DNA from: Deltaproteobacteria bacterium
Lineage (GTDB): Bacteria > Desulfobacterota > Dissulfuribacteria > Dissulfuribacterales > QOAL01
DNA length: 6,245 nt
Assembly: GCA_015486425.1 (NCBI GenBank)
Contig: WFRQ01000158.1
Span: 1 to 6,245 of the forward strand
Reading direction: 5' to 3'
Shown here: positions 1-3,874 of the stretch, piece by piece
Layout: each line of letters opens with the position of its first letter
Numbering within the stretch: the first letter of the stretch is position 1
Notes under the pieces: generated by a model
Seen by the model: the letters and a program-made list of their open reading frames with translations, nothing else
What the model was told of the DNA's origin: nothing
Database searches by the model: none
Translations under genes and position numbers: made by a program

Positions 1-2
1 AG

Positions 3-86
3 GCCGAGGTAAGAGGGCTTGTGCCAAGGCTCCAGGATGCAGGGGCTGAGGGAATTATAGAGTATGCGCTGAACAAGGTGCTTTGA
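3..86 (+). CDS. hisG: ATP phosphoribosyltransferase, C-terminal end (partial)
   Basis: Only the last 27 codons and the TGA stop are in the window; the gene starts upstream. The frame reads AEVRGLVPRLQDAG and then AEGIIEYALNKVL. From memory, the pattern 'lip-L-k-aGA-GIiEYpLNKii' is how the C-terminal regulatory domain ends in many HisG proteins of anaerobic bacteria and archaea. HisG makes phosphoribosyl-ATP from ATP and PRPP, the first step of histidine synthesis, in the cytoplasm. The usual Pro of EYPLNK is Ala here. The call rests on one short motif, so another protein with a similar tail is possible. A 141-bp gap separates it from engB. Confidence 0.6.
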   Translation, partial: AEVRGLVPRLQDAGAEGIIEYALNKVL

Positions 87-227
87 GGCGTGCCAGCATT
101 TTCAGACTTGAGTTGAGCGTTTCAAAAGTTGCATGGCCTCAGTGCGTTACGGTATTGGAACAAATATGCAATGCTCCTGCTCAACCTGATGAAACAGCCC
201 TGTGACCGTGACGCATGAGAATGAATC

Positions 228-839
228 ATGGGTGATAACCAGCGTCCCGCCTCCCATCCGGCGGTTTATTCCTCCGAATTTCATACAAGCGTATTTGAGC
301 TGGACAACCTGCCTGATGCCGGCCTTCCGGAAATTGCCTTTGCCGGTCGCTCAAATGTGGGCAAGTCCTCTCTGATGAACCGTATCTTTAACCGGCGTAA
401 TCTTGTAAAGGTAAGTTCGCGTCCAGGTTATACCCAGAGTCTCAATTTTTTTATCGTCAATTCAGGCATATACTTTGTTGATTTGCCTGGATATGGATTT
501 GCCCGGGCACCAAAGCACGTGATAAGAAAGTGGCACAGGCTTGTGGAAGGATATCTGGAAAACAGCCGAAATCTTACGGGAGTGGTTTGTATTCTGGATA
601 TCAGAAGGAGGCCGGATCCAATGGATATAGACCTTCTGAACTATCTGCACGCAATAGGTCACACAATATGGGTGGTGCTCAATAAGGCAGACAAGATATC
701 CCAGCCCAGGAGAAAAGCCCGGCTTAAGGAGATCAGGCAGGCTCTGCCACCTTTTGTGAGTACCACTTTTACTGTTTCCGCCAGAACCGGCGAGGGGATC
801 ATACCGCTGCTGAACGCAATTCTACCCGAAGCTGATTGA
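228..839 (+). CDS. engB: Ribosome biogenesis GTPase EngB (YsxC/YihA)
   Basis: 203 aa, the normal length for this single-domain TRAFAC GTPase, which acts in the cytoplasm in late assembly of the large ribosomal subunit. All nucleotide-binding motifs are visible in order: G1 P-loop GRSNVGKSS (residues 40-48), the EngB switch-I signature SRPGYTQ (64-70), G3 DLPGYG (85-90), G4 NKAD (152-155) and G5 SART (184-187). Many EngB proteins have RPGKTQ and TKAD, so Tyr68 and Asn152 are small variations; NKAD is the classical GTPase form and should bind guanine. The ATG at 228 is the first possible start, because an in-frame TGA lies at 222-224. No strong ribosome binding site precedes it. The HisG-like tail 141 bp upstream is on the same strand. 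No terminator is visible after the stop; the repeat copy at 864 follows. Confidence 0.95.
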   Translation: MGDNQRPASHPAVYSSEFHTSVFELDNLPDAGLPEIAFAGRSNVGKSSLMNRIFNRRNLVKVSSRPGYTQSLNFFIVNSGIYFVDLPGYGFARAPKHVIRKWHRLVEGYLENSRNLTGVVCILDIRRRPDPMDIDLLNYLHAIGHTIWVVLNKADKISQPRRKARLKEIRQALPPFVSTTFTVSARTGEGIIPLLNAILPEAD

Positions 840-863
840 TGTGTTCTGAAGCGAATGAATTAT

Positions 864-1053
864 GTAACTGCTCACCCCCCCCCTCTAAGGATGAATTCCC
901 ATAACGGAAAGTTGCCTTTCACACAACAATTTTTTCCTTGACATGTATCTGCTCAGAGGATGCTGCAGATGCAAGGCGGAGGGGGCGAAGTCGTACTTCC
1001 TGTACTTCGAGCCCCCGACAACGCAGCAGATGCGGTACCCACTGAGCAGATAC
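864..1053. repeat. Dispersed repeat, copy A (hairpin-filled form)
   Basis: This stretch matches 1553-1631 in the same orientation. Shared blocks in order are GTAACTGYTCACCCC, AAGGAnnAATTCCC, GAAAGTnGCnTTTCAnACAACA and TGTATCTGYTCAG. Copy A differs by a longer C run (875-883), about 15 extra bases around 929-943, and about 93 bp inserted in the closing palindrome (see 945-1053). It lies between engB and the small minus-strand ORF. It has no coding potential; the short plus-strand frame at 960-1160 arises from the hairpin sequence. The alignment was made by eye. Confidence 0.75.
945..1053. repeat. Nested palindromic hairpin element (MITE/REP-like)
   Basis: Perfect 12-bp inverted arms GTATCTGCTCAG (945-956) and CTGAGCAGATAC (1042-1053) enclose 85 bp that is itself nested. 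Inner pairs are TGCTGC/GCAGCA (961-966 with 1023-1028), GGGGG/CCCCC (981-985 with 1012-1016) and CGAAGT/ACTTCG (986-991 with 1004-1009). GTACTTC occurs twice near the tip (993-999, 1002-1008), so two alternative inner hairpins are possible. The RNA or single-stranded DNA would form a long cruciform. No T-tract follows, so it is not a standard terminator. The architecture fits a mobilised or imperfectly palindromic repeat; no coding capacity is visible. Confidence 0.75.
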
Positions 1054-1106
1054 TGAATTATTACCTAAACTTTCATGCAGGGGCTAAATTATTTTTGAAC
1101 AGGCAC

Positions 1107-1307
1107 TCAGGTTTCTGTTTTCAATTTCTCTCCTTCTGTCTTTTTCACTGTTTCCGCTGAAGCGGTACTGTCCTCTGTGTCAGAGCATCGGGACCCGATA
1201 CTGCAGGATGCAGGCCCTCAGCCTCCTGCTCCAAGTTTCGGGAGGAGCCATCTGTAAACAGCCCACCAGAAAAGTATTAACAGTATAATTGTAAGAATCT
1301 GATCCAT
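1107..1307 (-). CDS. Candidate small single-pass membrane selenoprotein (UGA at 1218-1220)
   Basis: Read conventionally, this is a 29-aa peptide (1218-1307): MDQ, one hydrophobic helix (about residues 4-23, rich in Ile/Leu with Phe-Trp-Trp and Tyr-Arg-Trp), then PKLGAGG and a TGA. An AGGAG site 10 nt before the ATG at 1307 supports translation. Past the TGA the same frame stays open for 36 codons to a TGA at 1107-1109. It gives a soluble tail beginning GPASCSIGSRCSD and continuing rich in Glu, Thr, Lys and Ser, which looks protein-like. Reading UGA as selenocysteine gives a 66-aa protein with Sec at residue 30 in GG-U-G and Cys at 35 and 41. A SECIS-like hairpin sits at 1184-1202. I recognise no bacterial family. 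Eukaryotic SelK and SelS also have one N-terminal helix and Sec in GGUG near the C-terminus; homology is not claimed. Alternatives are a 29-aa peptide or a nonsense-mutated gene. The start further upstream at 1496 lacks a ribosome binding site. Confidence 0.45.
1184..1202 (-). promoter_or_regulatory. Candidate bacterial SECIS hairpin
   Basis: On the minus strand AGTATCGG-GTC-CCGATGCT forms an 8-bp stem (seven Watson-Crick pairs and one U-G) with a GUC loop. The stem begins 15 nt after the in-frame UGA at 1218-1220, and the loop begins 23 nt after it. Bacterial SECIS rules as I recall them ask for a stem-loop inside the coding region with the loop about 16-37 nt after the UGA and a G among the first two loop bases; all are met. 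There is no bulged U as in the E. coli fdhF element. A competing small hairpin CTGCA-TCC-TGCAG lies at 1201-1213. The hairpin could also be incidental. Confidence 0.4.
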
Positions 1308-1356
1308 GTATATCATTCTCCTGTGTTTGTCAGTCGCCTTGTCTGCATTTTTTGAT

Positions 1357-1392
1357 ACCTGAACTGAGCTTTCAGAACAGGTCACAGTGTGA
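1357..1392. promoter_or_regulatory. Tandem dyads upstream of the small membrane ORF
   Basis: Two symmetric sites abut about 50-85 bp upstream of the ATG at 1307. The first (1357-1382) is ACCTG-AA-CTGA, a GCTT centre, then TCAG-AA-CAGGT. The second (1382-1392) is the perfect palindrome TCACA-G-TGTGA. They could be operators or an RNA hairpin in a leader. No convincing -35/-10 pair was found near them. The remaining 1393-1552 shows nothing I can support. Confidence 0.3.
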
Positions 1393-1552
1393 ATCCTTTG
1401 TTCGTGGATATGCAGCAAATAATAGCATTCGCTCAATTCAATATAGGAAATCTGCGAAATCAGCCGATTACAGCCGAAAATATTGCAATTTTCCATGTTG
1501 AAACAGCACTGCTTAAGTTATCTATGAAATAACATCAGATGTCAAGGCACAA

Positions 1553-1631
1553 AGTAACTGTTCACCCCTCAAGGACTAATTCCCCACAACTAGAAAGTCG
1601 CTTTTCATACAACATGTATCTGTTCAGATAC
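1553..1631. repeat. Dispersed repeat, copy B (closed-palindrome form)
   Basis: Second copy of the repeat at 864, same orientation, 689 bp away. It ends in a short palindrome GTATCTG-TT-CAGATAC (1616-1631) exactly where copy A carries the long hairpin between GTATCTGCTCAG and CTGAGCAGATAC. Copy B therefore looks like the empty form of the site. It abuts the terminator that starts at 1637. Confidence 0.7.
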
Positions 1632-1636
1632 GGCAC

Positions 1637-1678
1637 AAAAAAGGCCGCTGCAGATAAAACCGCAACGGCCGTTTTTTT
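1637..1678 (-). terminator. Intrinsic terminator of the ferredoxin-cytochrome unit
   Basis: GGCCG (1643-1647) pairs with CGGCC (1666-1670), continued by TGC/GCA (1649-1651 with 1662-1664) around one C-A mismatch. It is flanked by A6 (1637-1642) and T7 (1672-1678). On the minus strand it lies 30 bp beyond the stop of the trihaem cytochrome and ends in a U-tract, so it should end that transcript. It is nearly symmetric and could also work on the plus strand. Confidence 0.85.
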
Positions 1679-1707
1679 AAATGTACAGGCAGGTAAGAAT
1701 TCAGGGA

Positions 1708-2118
1708 TCAGTGATGACCTTCATGTTCCCCCTTCTTTTCGTTACCCATCATCTTGTCATACCCCTTTACACCGATATGACATGAGGTGCAGCGGGTATT
1801 TGAGGCAAAGGCCGTGTCTCCGTCATGGCATGCGCCGCAGTATTTGCCGTCATAAAGTGATTTCATTGTAAAATCATCATTTTCTTCTGCGGTACCAGTG
1901 GCCATTTCAAAGAGGTCATCATGGCAACTGTCGCACTCAAGCCCCATGTCCATGTGTATGCTGTGTTCAAATATGACAGCCTTGACAGGCTTGGTAAATA
2001 CTATAGTGCCGCCATCTTCTTCATCATCACTGCCAAGAGCCTGGGAAGTTACCACAAACAACCCGGCAGTTATAAGGGCGATCAGGGCCGCCAGAAGTGT
2101 CTTGTTTAAAGTCTTCAT
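1708..2118 (-). CDS. Secreted trihaem c7-type cytochrome c
   Basis: 136 aa with a Sec signal peptide (MKTLNK followed by a hydrophobic stretch, residues 7-24, ending near SQALG). The mature periplasmic part has three haem-attachment sites: CDSCH (62-66), CGACH (94-98) and CTSCH (110-114). EHSIH (51-55) offers distal ligands H52 and H55. The layout 'G-IVF..FxHxxH..G..C..CH..LF..CGaCHdG..AF..C..CH' matches the trihaem c7-like group related to Desulfuromonas/Geobacter c7; this is from memory. It should carry electrons in the periplasm. The start at 2118 is chosen because GGAGG lies 6 nt before it and the signal peptide begins there; an in-frame ATG at 2142 would overlap the preceding stop and put extra basic residues in front. 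It follows the ferredoxin gene by 16 bp, so the two are probably co-transcribed. The tail is His-rich (EHEGHH). Confidence 0.88.
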   Translation of the reverse strand: MKTLNKTLLAALIALITAGLFVVTSQALGSDDEEDGGTIVFTKPVKAVIFEHSIHMDMGLECDSCHDDLFEMATGTAEENDDFTMKSLYDGKYCGACHDGDTAFASNTRCTSCHIGVKGYDKMMGNEKKGEHEGHH

Positions 2119-2134
2119 CAATCTCCTCCCGTGC

Positions 2135-2878
2135 TTAGTCATTCATGTAGAAGATAAAGGGTTTGGCGCCTGTTTCAGGCCTGAGTACCCAGACTGCCTT
2201 GTCAGGCTGGTGAATCAGCTTGTAAGGTTCGCTGTTCGGGTCTGCAAGATCACCGAAAACACGGACGTTAGCCGGGCATGCCGCAGCACATGCTGTGAGC
2301 TTCTTACCCTTGGAAAGTCTGGTGTCGATACAGAAGTTACACTTGTCAATGGCCATTTTCTCTTCATTAAAGTAGCGCGCATTGTAGGGACATGCGGCAA
2401 TACAGGTCTTACAGCCGATGCACTTCTTGTAGTCCATCATGACAATGCCGTTATCAGGGTCTTTATATGTGGCCCTGGTGGGGCATACACGTACACAGGG
2501 GGGATTCATGCAGTGATTGCAGAGAACCGGCATGAAAATACGGTATTTTTGATCTGGATCAGTCTCCACCTCTTTCTCAAGAATTGTGGTTCTGAACCCG
2601 TATTCAGGAACTTTATTGGTCTTGACACATGCTTCTTTGCACTTTTCACAGTCAACACAGTGATTCTGGCGAATTACCATGCCATAGTGGGGCTTGTATT
2701 CACTCTTGGGATACCTGCTGAAGTCAAATGCCGCCCTGGCTTCATCTTCCGGGAGCGGAACAAGGGAAAGCATGGTCCCTCCTGCCATGAGACCTGTAAT
2801 CTTCAGCCCTAACTTAAGGAATGTTCGCCGTTCCTCGTCTGTAATGGCATGGGGCCTTACGGACTGTTCATTTCTCAC
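2135..2878 (-). CDS. Tat-exported ferredoxin-like subunit with four [4Fe-4S] clusters
   Basis: 247 aa. A twin-arginine signal ERRTFLK (16-22) precedes a hydrophobic stretch (about 23-41), so the protein is exported folded. Sixteen cysteines form four cluster sites: C74/77/80/84, C120/123/128/132, C153/156/159/163 and C180/183/197/201. The spacing, with CNHCMNPPC and CIGCKTCIAACP, is that of the HybA/HmcB/QrcC/DsrO group of electron-transfer subunits; it cannot be placed more exactly by eye. The GTG at 2878 is preferred over the ATG at 2926 because AGGAGG lies 8 nt before it and it puts the Arg pair at a normal distance from the N-terminus. No C-terminal membrane helix is seen, unlike E. coli HybA. 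Group members usually pair with an NrfD-type membrane quinol subunit; none is here, and the neighbour is the trihaem cytochrome 16 bp downstream. Confidence 0.9.
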   Translation of the reverse strand: MRNEQSVRPHAITDEERRTFLKLGLKITGLMAGGTMLSLVPLPEDEARAAFDFSRYPKSEYKPHYGMVIRQNHCVDCEKCKEACVKTNKVPEYGFRTTILEKEVETDPDQKYRIFMPVLCNHCMNPPCVRVCPTRATYKDPDNGIVMMDYKKCIGCKTCIAACPYNARYFNEEKMAIDKCNFCIDTRLSKGKKLTACAAACPANVRVFGDLADPNSEPYKLIHQPDKAVWVLRPETGAKPFIFYMND

Positions 2879-2938
2879 AATACTGTCCTCCTCATTTAAA
2901 AATTTGCAGGCAGATGAAAGCGGCATCTACCCTGGCTG

Positions 2939-2976
2939 CCGGTTTCCTGTCTGCCGGTACACTGACGTTACACTGA
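2939..2976. promoter_or_regulatory. Paired direct repeats in the ferredoxin leader
   Basis: TACACTGA occurs at 2958-2965 and again at 2969-2976, 11 bp apart, about one helical turn. Just beside it GCCGGT occurs at 2939-2944 and 2953-2958. Same-face direct repeats 60-100 bp upstream of the GTG start could be a regulator site. Nothing shows which protein would bind. Confidence 0.25.
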
Positions 2977-3040
2977 TATATACCATGGAAATAACCAGTG
3001 AAAGCCATGGACTCACACTCTACTTTCTCTCGACTCTCCA

Positions 3041-3084
3041 AATTATCATATATCGCAATTTTATTCACTAAAAAAATGATAATT
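3041..3084 (-). promoter_or_regulatory. Possible promoter with a 9-bp dyad for the ferredoxin-cytochrome unit
   Basis: On the minus strand TTTAGT (3067-3072, weak -35) and TATGAT (3045-3050, good -10) are 16 bp apart. A perfect inverted repeat AATTATCAT / ATGATAATT (3041-3049 and 3076-3084) brackets both boxes. The arms contain TGATAAT and ATTATCA, which resemble Fur-box heptamers but are too far apart for a classic 7-1-7 box. The leader to the GTG at 2878 would be about 160 nt. The rest of 2879-3148 holds only the repeats at 2939-2976 and a CCATGG pair (2983-2988 and 3005-3010). Confidence 0.3.
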
Positions 3085-3146
3085 ACTGTTCAACGTCTTC
3101 ATCCCGCAAAAACAGCGCCGTTCCCAGGCCGGCACCTCTTCAATAA

Positions 3147-3185
3147 ATAAAAAAGGCCCGGACTCCTCTCGGGTACCAGGCCTTT
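3147..3185 (-). terminator. Intrinsic terminator of the tetrahaem cytochrome gene
   Basis: AAAGGCC (3152-3158) pairs with GGCCTTT (3179-3185). CCCG/CGGG inside can add an upper stem. On the minus strand the stem ends in a U-rich tract (A-run 3147-3154 on the plus strand). It lies 56 bp past the stop of the cytochrome gene, between that gene and the ferredoxin promoter region, so the two units are probably transcribed separately. Confidence 0.8.
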
Positions 3186-3240
3186 AATGAAAATATAAAT
3201 TAACAGAGCCCGTCTCGGTTATGAAACGGACCTTTCAGTA

Positions 3241-3606
3241 CTACTTCTTGTGACAGCCGCTGCACTTGGTGGGGCCATGACCCTCTTTCTTATGGCAATC
3301 CTTGCAGTTCTTGTGGAATGCGTTCATGGTCTTCTGAAGTTTTTTGGGCATCTCAGCATTTTGCTTGTTGTGACATTTGTCACATTCCTGAATTTCCATG
3401 CCCTCTTTGTACTCTGAATGGCCGGGGCCATGATGGCACTCGCCACATGCAATTTTTTCCTGATGTTTATGATGATGGAAAGTTACATTACCCTTCTTGC
3501 CAGCCTCAAGCACGATGGTTTCCGGGCCGTTGTCTGCGTATGCCACGCCTGCCATTACCAGACCAAAGAGAAGAGCTACCAGCAGTGTTGAAAGTTTCCT
3601 GTTCAT
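3241..3606 (-). CDS. Secreted tetrahaem cytochrome c3/c7-like protein
   Basis: 121 aa with a clear Sec signal peptide (MNRK plus a hydrophobic core, cleavage after VAYA at residue 24). The ~97-residue mature protein has four haem sites: CGECH (54-58), CDKCH (75-79), CKDCH (101-105) and CSGCH (115-119). His-rich FHHHKH (43-48), H59 and FHKN (97-100) can supply distal ligands for bis-His haems. Size and order fit class III cytochromes, the periplasmic electron carriers that serve hydrogenases and formate dehydrogenases in sulfate reducers. All four sites are CXXCH, whereas classical Desulfovibrio c3 has two CX4CH sites, so this is a c3/c7 variant. The mature protein is strongly basic (many Lys), as expected for docking to acidic partners. 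GGAGG lies 10 nt before the ATG at 3606. It has its own promoter and terminator. Confidence 0.9.
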   Translation of the reverse strand: MNRKLSTLLVALLFGLVMAGVAYADNGPETIVLEAGKKGNVTFHHHKHQEKIACGECHHGPGHSEYKEGMEIQECDKCHNKQNAEMPKKLQKTMNAFHKNCKDCHKKEGHGPTKCSGCHKK

Positions 3607-3637
3607 TCCTGAACTTCCTCCTTTTTTGGAAAAATTA

Positions 3638-3653
3638 ATGAATAACCATTCAT
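3638..3653. promoter_or_regulatory. Dyad in the cytochrome leader
   Basis: ATGAAT-AACC-ATTCAT is a perfect 6-bp dyad between the predicted promoter and the ribosome binding site of the tetrahaem cytochrome, just after the expected transcription start. It could be an operator or a small mRNA hairpin. With A/T-rich arms it could also be chance. Confidence 0.25.
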
Positions 3654-3666
3654 AATGCCACTTATC

Positions 3667-3695
3667 CTTGTAACTAAGATGTTCGTGCTTGTCAA
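3667..3695 (-). promoter_or_regulatory. Sigma-70-type promoter of the tetrahaem cytochrome gene
   Basis: On the minus strand TTGACA (3690-3695, perfect -35) and TACAAG (3667-3672, 4 of 6 for -10) are 17 bp apart, about 60 bp upstream of the ATG at 3606. The IS ends only 8 bp upstream of the -35 box, so the core promoter is host sequence that survived next to the insertion. Confidence 0.6.
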
Positions 3696-3703
3696 CATTT
3701 AAT

Positions 3704-3716
3704 CTGAAGTTCCCCT
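3704..3716. repeat. Left terminal inverted repeat of the IS
   Basis: CTGAAGTTCCCCT, the perfect inverse of 5909-5921. It marks the left end of the element and faces the cytochrome promoter. Confidence 0.85.
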
Positions 3717-3830
3717 AGCATTTACCCCTGCTTCTACTCCATAACCTACTGTTATTCATGGTCAAATATGAGAATGAGTACGATTTGCAGCGTCAAAATG
3801 TAGGCATGTAAATAATACTTAAACATAAGA

Positions 3831-3859
3831 TTGTAGCTTGATATTTAGTTGCATATACT
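3831..3859 (+). promoter_or_regulatory. Possible promoter of the transposase gene
   Basis: TTGTAG (3831-3836, weak -35) and TATACT (3854-3859, 5 of 6 for -10) are 17 bp apart, just upstream of the ATG at 3875. Transcription would start close to the start codon. Only a weak AGGT (3867-3870) serves as ribosome binding site, consistent with the low expression usual for transposases. Confidence 0.4.
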
Positions 3860-3874
3860 CTAAATTAGGTAAGC

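Noticed and set aside
960..1160. 66-codon plus-strand frame
   Set aside because: It starts inside the palindromic element and has low-complexity, non-protein-like content.
1218..1496. Long 92-codon version of the small membrane ORF
   Set aside because: The ATG at 1496 has no ribosome binding site and the first 63 residues look non-coding. The ATG at 1307 has AGGAG at a good distance.
864..1631. CRISPR array or attachment-site pair
   Set aside because: There are only two diverged copies, 689 bp apart, with no regular spacing, no cas genes and no integrase.
1539..1871. 110-codon plus-strand frame
   Set aside because: It runs through the repeat, the terminator and antisense to the trihaem cytochrome.
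1898..2812. 304-codon plus-strand open frame
   Set aside because: It lies antisense to the ferredoxin and cytochrome genes, whose cluster and haem motifs, signals and ribosome binding sites are clear. Its translation shows no family features.
1708..2878. Identification as dsrJ and dsrO of the DsrMKJOP complex
   Set aside because: Both pairs contain a trihaem cytochrome and a Tat ferredoxin, but the order is reversed, no dsrM, dsrK or dsrP is present, and the cytochrome looks c7-like rather than DsrJ-like.
3186..3240. Extra hairpin after the tetrahaem cytochrome gene
   Set aside because: The pairing around the CCGT/ACGG arms is short and interrupted; the strong terminator at 3147-3185 explains the region.
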